This document shows positions 11,940-20,871 of a stretch of 64,000 nt of DNA, piece by piece. The translations under genes and the position numbers were made by a program. The notes beneath the pieces were generated by a model, which was not told the origin of the DNA, ran no database searches, and was given only the letters and a program-made list of their open reading frames with translations. The stretch spans positions 17,791 to 81,790 of the forward strand of contig MCGO01000170.1 in NCBI GenBank assembly GCA_002104985.1, read 5' to 3'. The stretch comes from Rhizoclosmatium globosum. Its lineage: Eukaryota > Chytridiomycota > Chytridiomycetes > Chytridiales > Chytriomycetaceae. The first letter of the stretch is position 1. Every line of letters starts with the position of its first letter.

Positions 11940-14900
11940 TTACGTACGAGCCAGATAAAATTCAAAGACGGTAGGATGCTCACACTTGAACCCCTTGTCC
12001 TGCTCCCCATCTCTAGGCTGGTATTCTCCCCAACCTCCACCAACACCATCAAATGGATAAGAATCCATCAACATAAAACATTGATCTCTCGCATGCATAA
12101 TGACGTCCCATCTCGAAAACTGATCGTTACAGAGCCCCAATAAAACTTTCACTGCGAGCCCTCTCCTCGCATGAAATCTTGCTCTGACAGACTTGAAAAA
12201 GTCACGCACAAGTGCTGAGTTGACTTCATTCGTTTCCTTCCCTGTATACGGAAACATCCACACAAGGACAACTCCACCCGCCGAAGTCAGATTTGAGAAC
12301 AGATTCGTGTACCGACGCGCGTGTAATTGGGTCGCATCAACACCAAGTTCAACGGTCGCACCATACAACGTCTCCATAACTTTTAATCGTGTCGAATCCC
12401 CTCTCCATAGACTTGAACCAGCGTCTGCAACGAATCAAGCCCAGTTGCAATGATTGGTTTGTCCAACGATCGTGACAGCTTCTCTGAAAAGGAAAAGTCA
12501 CCATCTCCTACAACCACAAACTGTGCATCACTGTATTCTGGATGGGCTCGCACGAAGTCCACAGTGAAGTATTGACATTCGAGTCGTTGACGTACCGCTT
12601 CTGCACTTCAGGAAGAAGACTTGTACCTCCATACATCCACTCAAACGCGACTTTGATGTCTTTGTCTTGGTTGGGCGCCGCGTGACCGAACCGACAACTC
12701 GATCCATATTTACAGCTATTTCCAAACCGACACATAGGAACATTACTCTGTACCCGAGACGAAAACTGTGATGAATGAAGGACAGTCATTTCAGATGGTT
12801 GTCAATGAGGAACTGGATTCGTTCTGCTTTGATCCATAATGCAGCATGAAGTGACAATAGATTCCAGCTTCGCAAGGACTTCCTGTACACTGATGCCCTT
12901 TCACTCTCTCAAAGTTCAGAGCTTCTCCAAATTGGGTATACATATCATCATCCAGAGAGTGCCCTGACGCATGAAACATTGTGCATACAAGTCCTTCAAG
13001 AAGGTTGGCCTGAACTTGTGCAATACACCAACAACGATGTCAACTTGATTCAAGACGTTTCGAACAGCATTCGCGACTAGTGGTGATCCCGTGCAAACTG
13101 TGCTTCCTCCTCCGATATTTCCCAAAACGGAGGCATCTCACTCAACAGCTCCATATTTAGTCGATGATTCTTGACGTACGCAATGTTATAAAATCAACAG
13201 CAGCGAGATTTCCAAGCAAAAGAGCAGATTCACTGAGATTCCAAACTTTTGTTGATGATCATTAACATTTGTTCCGACATGTTTAACGATAGGATGTGGC
13301 GTGTTCGATACAATTGCGGCAAGTACAATCGATTCATAAAGAACACCGAGCCTGGCTCCGTTCAGAATCAACAACGATGCTTCAAACCCAAACGGTAGTT
13401 CAGCTATAAATTCACCCACTGGAGTTGCAGTGACATGCGAACGTTGTCCCGTCTTAATGGAACACGCACCAAACGACTCAAGAAATGCAAAAGCCTATAA
13501 AGAACAACATTATTTGCCAATACATTTGAGAGTCTACATACCTCATCAACTCTTTGATGAGCTGGTGGATCCAAACACTCTGCGAAAACACGTTTCGCAT
13601 GTCTCAACAGTGGAACATCACTGCAAAGATGTGCGAGTGTCTCGTTCCTCAAATTCGAAAGAGAAAGTTGTGGCTTTTCATACTCGTGAAACCCATCATA
13701 AAACTTCTTTGGAACAAGACGATAGCAAGTTCCAGCGCAAGTACGCCCTGTTCTTCCACGCCGTTGGTTTGCCTGCGATTTGGAGACCCAAACCATATCC
13801 GAAGTATACCCCTGGTTCTTTTGCCACGCGACTTGGATGGTCAACCCAGGATCCACAACATAGGCGCAATTATCAAAGGTAAGACTTGACTCAGAGATAT
13901 TAGACGTGAGAATCACCGATCGCTTAGCTCCATGTGCCGACTTATTGATCAGCTCCATGCATAACTGGACATCAACAGAAGAATGAAGGCAATGCACCGT
14001 GACATCCATTCCATCCCTGAGCAACATCTCATTAACGTCAATCAACATCCGATACGTCGGCAGAAACACGAGAATCGATCCATTAGTCGTAGACTCTCTA
14101 TCAACTTCAGTATGGATATACCGCACAGCCTCCACAACAGCCTTCTGCATAACAGGCACAATCTCCTTCAACCCTTTCACCTTAAAATCAACCTGCCTCA
14201 AGAACTCAAAACCCTCCGGCATATAATCCAAATAAACATCCCGAGTCACAGGCAACCCAGGCCCACCCTCCGCACCCACATACTCCGGAATCCTAAACAC
14301 CGCATCCCCATTTAACCCAAAATACCGCATATACTTCCCAACATCCATCGTCGCCGACATGACAACAAGTTTCACAGCTTGATCCCGCCCACACAACATC
14401 TTCAGACACGACAAGATCAAATCACTCTCCACGCTACGTTCGTGGCACTCATCGACACAGATTACTTTGTAAGGTAGGGAGGTTCCGTTCGCGAGGAGGT
14501 CTTTCCAGAGGATGCCTGTTGTGGAAAAGACGATTTCTGAGGAGGAGTGGGAGACGTTTCGTTGGCCAATGTGGTATCCAACCTATTACCGTATTATTCC
14601 GTTATTAGCTGGCGGGTGAGGGAGGGTTCAGGGGTTTGGGGGTTACCTCAGCCCCTAGTGCGACGCCTAGTTCCTCTGCTACTCGAGTGGCAAGACTGAC
14701 AGCTGCGATTCTACGTGGTTGGGTACATAGAACAGGAGCTTTGAAGTGTCGTTGGAGCATTACTGGCACTTTTGAACTCTTGCCACATCCTGTTGCTCCC
14801 GCTGTTTGAATTAATCAGAGACGTAAGTTGAATTGCTTCATCACCAACAGCATTACCAATGATACAGACGGGATTGGCAGTGACAAGGTCGATTATCTCT

Positions 14901-15016
14901 CGTTGAGCCCGCTCAGCCGGCAACATTGACACCATTTCGCTTTGCCACAAAAGTCTTATTTCAAATTTACTCAACTGTCCGATCAAAAACACAACATTAT
15001 CCCAATCTAAAACCAT
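11940..15016 (-). CDS. DExH-box RNA helicase with CCCH zinc finger and C-terminal BMT5-like domain (4 exons, eight frame breaks)
   Basis: Exons on the minus strand: 15016-14857, 14801-14647, 14582-13542, 13494-11940. Splicing restores Walker A (AGATGCGKSS, residues about 53-62). Further motifs are TQPRR, DECH (about 149-152; the family usually has DEAH), MSAT, and motif VI QRRGRTGR. An HA2-like helical region follows. Next is a CCCH zinc finger (C-x5-C-x5-C-x3-H in MCRFGNSCKYGSSCRFGH). The last 190 residues begin VVVGDGDFSFSEKL and contain LGVDATQLHARRY, WMFPYTGKE and VRDFFKSVRARF. These match the Rossmann-fold BMT5-like (DUF2431) domain, known in yeast as a 25S rRNA uridine methyltransferase. 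Exon 4 needs one added base at eight places, near 13248, 13191, 13125, 12979, 12822, 12790, 12575 and 12400. After that the total is 973 codons. A role in rRNA or tRNA processing is inferred. Decay of the 3' half cannot be excluded. Confidence 0.85.
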
Positions 15017-15037
15017 ATGGTCTGCCGAATACCCCTC

Positions 15038-15751
15038 TCACTCCTCCTTCTTCCCATTCCTCAACTTCTCCCCTAATTTAACAACCTGAAAAGCCTTCAC
15101 CAACTCCCTAATTTTCTCAACCTCATCACGATGATCCATATCCATAAATTTCGCATGAAAGTACCTCTCAATGTACACCAATGAAACAGCCAAAACAGCA
15201 ACAATGGCCAAGATGCCACTTGTGGCTGCGTCAAGCGTGACACCCTCTGGAAGTGCAGGTTTAATTGAATATGCAAGCCATGCACATAGGATGGTAATTC
15301 CAGCAGAAAGCCCCAAAACGAAGGCTATTACAACTGTTCCCGAAACAATAAGCATTGCAATGTACACTGCAAGTGATGATGCCTTGTCATTATCCAATGC
15401 ATTCGATTTCTTGCAGTAATTGTCAAGCCTATTTAAAATATCCCTATACAGCTCGGATTTTGGCTTAAGTTGTGATGCAAAGAGTTCGAGATTTTCTTGT
15501 CTTTGTTTGCATGGAGACTTAGTTTCACAGTATACTCGTAGAAGGGTTCTTAAAAACCAGGGGAGAGGGATTGGCATATTATCAAGTATTTCAGCAATAG
15601 TTTGATGCTGATATTGCCAGTTGAGAGGATTGATTCCGATAAGGAAGGCTTGAACTGGGTTATCATCGACTTTTGTCTCCACGGAAAGAACTTGATTACT
15701 TAAATTTATGTCTATGTGCCCAGAAGTGTCTGGCCCTTCATCTAGTGTCAT
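15038..15751 (-). CDS. Small membrane protein, unknown function
   Basis: Intronless 237-aa ORF with ATG at 15751. The N-terminal ~125 residues are soluble and mostly helical (NPLNWQYQHQTIAEIL, then a basic Cys-containing stretch). Two hydrophobic stretches follow, at about 128-165 (likely a helical hairpin) and 175-197 (SGILAIVAVLAVSLVYIERYF). The C-terminal tail is charged and helical and ends KLRNGKKEE. It lies 21 bases downstream of the helicase start on the same strand, so the two genes are tightly packed. I do not recognise the family. Confidence 0.6.
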   Translation of the reverse strand: MTLDEGPDTSGHIDINLSNQVLSVETKVDDNPVQAFLIGINPLNWQYQHQTIAEILDNMPIPLPWFLRTLLRVYCETKSPCKQRQENLELFASQLKPKSELYRDILNRLDNYCKKSNALDNDKASSLAVYIAMLIVSGTVVIAFVLGLSAGITILCAWLAYSIKPALPEGVTLDAATSGILAIVAVLAVSLVYIERYFHAKFMDMDHRDEVEKIRELVKAFQVVKLGEKLRNGKKEE

Positions 15752-16114
15752 TGCTATTGGCTGTGAAAGTTTGATTAGAATGGATTATGCTGGGATTATG
15801 GTCAGCGTAGTCTGAAAGCGACAGACAGGAAGTCAAACAGGAGGGTTGATAAAGTACCTGCGGTTCGTTGTTGTAGTGTGACCTTCTAGTTATGTTGGAA
15901 GTGGGAGGTCCAATTTGCAAGTCAATTTATCTCAATGTATACTTTCTTCTTCTCTTCTTCTACTTTACTTCTACTCCATCCAATTCCACCCACCAAAACC
16001 AATACGCACTATCAAAAAAGAATAAAACGAAAATCGACGAAAACACAAAACGAAAAAGAAACCAATCCTATGCAAAAAACTCCAAGAACACCTAGTACTC
16101 AAAAGTCCAACGAA
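15752..16114. other. Intergenic region
   Basis: 363 bases between two minus-strand genes. The part near 15930-16090 is pyrimidine-rich, then A-rich. This is consistent with the terminator of the SH3 gene and the promoter of the membrane-protein gene. No ORF or repeat stands out. Confidence 0.4.
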
Positions 16115-17729
16115 TTAAGTACGTTGAACGTAGTTGGAAGGTACCCAACCATCTTTACCCTCGACATTAACAGCCTTCCACCAACCATGGTGCGTAGACA
16201 TATCCCCATTTCGTCCCGCAGTAGCCACAACAGTAACAACATCCCCCGCATTCATTTCCAACTCATCTTCATACTCTGCCTTGAAGGTATACAACGCAAC
16301 CACCTCAAACTCCACACCCTCTCCATACACTTCAGGTTCATCCTGCTGTTTCGCCGCCAAGGGACTCGAGACGCGTGGCTCACTGCCAGTGGAGTCGCTG
16401 AGGGAGAGGGACGAGCCGGGTCTCAAGTATCCTGTCAGTTTACTGAATCGCTTGGCGATACCCATGTCGGGGACGTTGGGGAGGGCCGGGATCGGGGGGA
16501 GGGAGAGTCTGTATCCTTGCTTCTTGACTGCTGTTACTTGCTCGGTTTGGACCTTGATCAAGTCAGAGAGTTCGCCTGTTATATGTGGATTTGTTGTTAG
16601 TGACTTTGTACGTTGCGTATGCCCGCACTTTCAGTTCACTCAAATAGGTCGTTCGCTGTGCTCACTAAAGAAGGCGTCCATACAAGACACAATGCATATT
16701 TCGCTCGTACCTCGCTCAATAAGAATAGCTAGTAGGTCCTTGTCTTCACCTTCGCTCCGCAAAAGTTCGTTCGCTGCGCTCACTGAGTAGTGCATGCGTA
16801 CAAGACACAATACATATTTAGCTCGTCCCTCGCTCAATACGAAGTACTAGGAGGTTATTATCTGCATTCCAAAAAGCTGCGCTTTTTGATTTCATGCCGA
16901 CTTCGTCGGCTTTCTTTTCGACTCCGTCGCTCACTCGCTCCTTCGCCTCCTTCGCTCAGTCGGAGCTCACTCCTAAGAACTAACCAGTCTGTTTTTCAAG
17001 AGAATCAAGGAACGCGGACCGGTACTGGTTCGGAAGCCCCTGAATCTTAGATTCCAAACCAGCCAGTCTATCCAACAGATCCTCTTCCTTTCCTTCCTGG
17101 ACCTGTTCCATTCTTCTTCTCGCAATATCCTGTTTCAAGACCAATTCATCGACATGTTTTGTCAAGAGAGCAGGGAGGGTAGTCGTAGTTTGCTTTTCGA
17201 TGGCAGCGAGACGGTCGGCAAGGGAAGAGAGGGAGGCATCGATCTTTGGCGACAGTTGCTGGGCAGTAGTAGCAGCAGCAGCAGAAGCAGCAGAAGTAGT
17301 TTGGGGCAGCGACGACAATGACTCCAAACGAACAGCCAATTTCTCAAGTCCTTCAACCTGAGCCTTTTCCTCGTTCTTCGACTGAACCGTTGAACCAAGG
17401 GCCTCCAAACGAGCAGCAATTGAATTGATCAAGATAAGCTCAGAGGCAGTACCCGAAGTAGAAGAAGTAGTAGTAGACGAAGACAGTGTCGCTTCAACAA
17501 CATCAATTCGAACAGAAAGTGCTTCAACGCCCTGAACAAGTCGCCCCAAAAGTGACATTGTTTGTGCGTGTTGTTGCGCACTCACTTGGACAAGCTGCGC
17601 GGCAAAGGCGGAAAGACGGGCTTCGAATACGTCGTCTTCGATTAGAACTTGCTTGCTGGTAGCTGATGCACCTAGAACCTCAGTGCTGGTGTAGGCTGTG
17701 CTAGTGGACTCAAACGATGTGTCGGCCAT
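16115..17729 (-). CDS. Coiled-coil protein with VPDMGI motif and C-terminal SH3 domain (2 exons)
   Basis: The first ATG is at 17729 (MADTSFESTS); the frame is open upstream only from a GTG. Exon 1 is 17729-16985 and exon 2 is 16575-16115, giving 401 aa. The intron joins KQTG to ELSDLIKVQT in frame. Residues 30-250 form coiled coils with units such as IAARLEALGSTV and LADRLAAIEKQ. They are followed by LDSLEKQTG, then VPDMGIAKRFSKL. The last ~65 residues are an SH3 domain: ALYTF, DELEMNAGD, the Trp pair WWKA and VPSNYV. SH3 domains bind Pro-rich ligands, so this is probably a cytoskeletal or endocytic adaptor. Its paralogues at 806-2193 and 17887-18990 lack the SH3. The 409-nt intron is unusually long for this window and carries repeats. 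Confidence 0.85.
16576..16984 (-). repeat. Repeat-rich 409-nt intron with a two-copy direct repeat and hairpins
   Basis: This intron of the SH3 gene is several times longer than the others here. It holds an imperfect direct repeat with period 118: one copy starts at 16651 (GTTCGCTGTGCTCAC) and the other at 16769 (GTTCGCTGCGCTCAC). Both continue through TACAAGACACAAT and CCTCGCTCAATA. The second half has compact inverted repeats: AAAAAGC/GCTTTTT with a 3-base loop, and GCCGAC/GTCGGC with a TTC loop. No coding potential or transposon termini are evident. Confidence 0.7.
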
Positions 17730-17886
17730 CGGATGTTCTAGTTGGTGGTTGGTTGGTGAAAGACTAAATTGGTTTGATTGACACAAGGAAACCCGTAAAT
17801 ATATGCGTCTACTCCCATTTACTCACAAACAAAACAAATGAAAAAAGAATATAGAATGAAAAGAAAAAAAGAAACCTCTATGAATT

Positions 17887-18990
17887 CTACTTGGCTACAC
17901 TCCCCGGAACACCTGGTACTTCCTCCTCTTGATCCTCAACAACAGACAAACTGGATCCACTCCGACTCAAACTATGAGCAAGTCGGCTCAATCCTTCCTT
18001 AATTCCCATGTCTGGCACAACTGGCATACTCAGCCGCATACTCGCCCGTTTCGACACAGACGGTGATGGAGCAGGACTTCCCGATGCTGCAGCCTTCGCC
18101 CTCTGCAACCCTCCATGTGGATCCTTCAACAACTCTTCAACAACTCCCAAGAACGCTGTTGTCTGTCTCGACAAGGCACTATCCAAACTCTCCACATATG
18201 CACTTGCCAAACTCTCCATATTCAATTCAATCGACATTAAGCGATGCGTCAAGTCATCCGCCCCTCCAACTGTCCCTCCAACACTCACACTTGGACTCGA
18301 AGGCTGTTGCTGTTGCTGCTGCTGTTGAATCAAAGCCCGCTTCAAATCACTCTGCCTCGTCGCAACACTATACACTTCCTGATGCAAAAGGGTACTCTTA
18401 GTCTCCAGAGTCTCCAACCGATACACAATCCCATCAAGACTCTCCACAATCATATCCAATTTCCCTTGCACACCACCACCACCCCCCTCCACCACCTCCT
18501 TCCCCTTCCCCTTCCCTCCCCCGACCCCGCTCTCCCCTTCCACCCCTTCCTCCTCATCCTCCTCCTCATCTTCATAAACATACCTCCTCAACCCACGTCC
18601 CCTCCCCACCCTCCCTTCAGCAATCTCATCAACCCGCTCCTCAACCCGTCCAACCCGCTCCTCAATCCTCCCCACCCCCTCAATCAAAACCTCAAGCCGT
18701 TCCAGAATGCCCACCTCCTGCTCCTGCTCGACCCCCAGCGTGGTCGTGAGCGCCTCGGCGAGGGTGCTGAACCGTTTGTCGAGAGCCTTGTTGATGGTTT
18801 TTGCGAGGGATTTGGATAAGTCTTGTTGGTTTGCGGGGGTTAAGGGCGGGGCGGGGAAGCCGTCTGGGCCGAGGCCTGTGGGTGTTGAGGGCGGGGAGGG
18901 AGGGGGGATGGAGACGCCGGTGAAGGAGGCGGTTGATTTGCGGTTGGTGACGGAGAGGGGGTGTAGGATTCTGTGGAGGTCTCTGGACAT
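17887..18990 (-). CDS. Coiled-coil protein with polyQ tract and VPDMGI motif
   Basis: Single exon, ATG at 18990 (MSRDLHRILHPL), 367 aa. The N terminus is Pro-rich and disordered (PPPSPPSTPTG). Next come a coiled coil with IERLE/VEERV heptads, an acidic stretch (YEDEEEDEEEG), a Gly/Lys-rich linker, a second coiled coil, and a run of eight Gln encoded by CAA/CAG. After LDSALSRQTTAFLGVVEELL comes VPDMGIKEGLSRL, as in its two paralogues. It ends in an acidic tail without an SH3. A scaffold role is inferred from architecture only. Confidence 0.75.
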   Translation of the reverse strand: MSRDLHRILHPLSVTNRKSTASFTGVSIPPPSPPSTPTGLGPDGFPAPPLTPANQQDLSKSLAKTINKALDKRFSTLAEALTTTLGVEQEQEVGILERLEVLIEGVGRIEERVGRVEERVDEIAEGRVGRGRGLRRYVYEDEEEDEEEGVEGESGVGGGKGKGKEVVEGGGGGVQGKLDMIVESLDGIVYRLETLETKSTLLHQEVYSVATRQSDLKRALIQQQQQQQQPSSPSVSVGGTVGGADDLTHRLMSIELNMESLASAYVESLDSALSRQTTAFLGVVEELLKDPHGGLQRAKAAASGSPAPSPSVSKRASMRLSMPVVPDMGIKEGLSRLAHSLSRSGSSLSVVEDQEEEVPGVPGSVAK

Positions 18991-19147
18991 GGTTTTGTTG
19001 TTGTGATCTTGGGTTGGTGTCAAATTGGTTGGGTGCAAGGATGGCAAAATTTAAGGGCGATTTTAGTGATTTTGACTTACTCGTGTCTCACGCGGATGAA
19101 TATAATAGAGAGAAGAAGAGAAAAGGAAAAGAAGAATAGGATAAAAA

Positions 19148-20505
19148 TCAAGAGGAGATAATGAGAAAAGTGGCAGCCGCGAAAAGGTTGATGGTAGTAG
19201 TCATCGCCGCAGAGGAAAGGTTTGTAGTAACCGCGGCTTTAGTTGTACCAGTAGATGCAGCAGTATTCAGTTGAGTAGAAACAATCAAGGAACTTGTAGG
19301 CACAGCGGTGGCAACAGTTGTCACTGTAAGCCCAGACCAACTCTTAACAGAATCACACGATGTTTTGAATCCAGGCTCCTACTCAACACCATTAATACAT
19401 CAAAAAACCAACAACCTTTAAACTCACGAAAGCCTTGACGGCATCCACATCCTTCGCAGTACACGTTGCCGCCGCACATGACTCCAAAGCCCCAAAACTA
19501 TACCCACTGCAAACAACTCCAACCCGCTCCTTCGTCTGCAACCCATAATAAAACTCGTTAACTCCCTTCCCAAACCCCTTCTCATTCAAACAATAATCCT
19601 TCACACAATTAGGCAACCCAACAACCCCCCTCCAAACCTCCTCCAAATCCCTCTCAACAACTCCAAACCCTCGTACAGCTTTACACATCCCCAAAACCTC
19701 CACCTCCTAAGCCCCCAACGAAAAGTTAATCACCACCCTATACCCACCCTCTAAAACAATAAAACACTTACATATCCCTTAACAACATCCACCACCGCAT
19801 CCGCACACCCCTTCCCCTCAACACACACCTCAATCCCACTCCCCCTCCCCAAAACCCCCTCACAAACCTTCCCAAACGCCCTCCCCTCCCCCTCAACCAT
19901 CCCCCGCGTCCAATTCACATACGGACTCTGACTCATCCAAAACGTCGCGTTCAGAAACTCATTATACCCACCCAACGTGTCCTCATTCACACAGGCTTTA
20001 GCGCATTGGGGTAGCGTGTACCCGATTTTCGAGAGTGAGAGGTATTCGAACGCTTCAGCGTAATGTGTGAGTGTTGGAGACGCGGATAAGATGGCGGTAT
20101 AGCACAGCGGGGTTACAGCGTCGACCTGTTTCCTACATAAGCAGCAATACAGTGGGAAAACAAGGTTTACCATCGCCTGTAAACTCGCCAGTTGCGTCCC
20201 TGTACAAGTTGTTAACCCCGCGTAGGCGACGTTTCCGAGGCGTGGGGTTCCCCAGAGGAGGTGTGGACATATTGTGAGGAAGGATTCGGGGGTTGGGGTT
20301 GTGAGGAAGGGTGTTAAGCCGGGGTACTATGTTGATTATGTTAGTGGGATGAAGGGAGAAGGGAAGAAGATCGCACAGTGACATTGTTGAGCTCGCGGGA
20401 TGCACATGGAGGTGCTGCGTTGAGTAGGGCCGCAGCCTTTTGTGCGTCGATGGATGTGTCAGCGGATGCAAGGGATGCAAGTATAAGTGGGATTATCAGA
20501 TTCAT
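19148..20505 (-). CDS. Secreted Cys-rich orphan protein with GPI-like tail (5 exons)
   Basis: Exons: 20505-20377, 20326-20171, 20125-19772, 19706-19428, 19378-19148. All are multiples of three with GT-AG introns of 45-65 nt, and no frame break is needed (382 aa). The signal peptide is MNLIIPLILASLASA. The mature part has about 16 cysteines, for example LTTCTGTQLASLQ, LPQCAKACVNEDTLGGYNEF, GLPNCVKDYCLNEKGFGKG and SCAAATCTAKDVDAV. The middle looks like two diverged copies of one unit (C-x3-C-x-NE...GGYNEF and C-x3-YC-x-NEKGF...VNEFYY). The C terminus is Thr/Ser/Ala-rich and ends in a hydrophobic tail (INLFAAATFLIISS), consistent with a GPI anchor. The family is not recognised. Confidence 0.75.
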
Positions 20506-20871
20506 TTTTTTTTGTAGTGATATTGATTACGGCAAATGGTTCACTCTAGTTTTATAGCGGGTTCGGTGAGCCGGAAAGGTTCACAAATCAAGCGAATCTT
20601 TTTTAATCAAATCGACAATCAATAAGAGTCATATTGCGAACAAACCAATCAAAGCAAAACCTGATTGGTGGCCTCGGCAACTGACCGAGCAGTATGTGGA
20701 TGAAAGTGGACTGCAAGTATACTTTGTTATGGAGAGCCATTGCTAGTGTGCAAACGAGCCCGTTTTTTCTGTCTTCAATAAATACGGGGACCTGTAATTG
20801 CCTAACTGTAAATGAAAGACTATTTATTGGGTAGCACTATTTGGTAATAACATACATAACTTGAGACTCAT
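20506..20871. other. Intergenic region containing a decayed RING-family fragment
   Basis: 366 bases upstream of the ankyrin gene. Apart from the fragment at 20672-20738, I see only AT-rich sequence. No start codon in frame with the ankyrin ORF lies between its upstream stop (20857) and 20872. Confidence 0.5.
20672..20738 (+). pseudogene. Decayed fragment of the RING-family C-terminal motif
   Basis: Translates to PRQLTEQYVDESGLQV, matching RPQQLAYEHYVDGNGLQL at 30890-30940. The flanking DNA also resembles 31995-32160, including a shared GGGACCTG(T/A)AATT stretch downstream. It is a relic copy about 4 kb upstream of the intact array. Confidence 0.65.

Noticed and set aside
8800..13260. Programmed ribosomal frameshifting to explain many frame changes
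   Set aside because: There are too many sites per gene, on both strands, at varied homopolymers, and no slippery-site plus structure pattern. Missing bases in the consensus explain them better.
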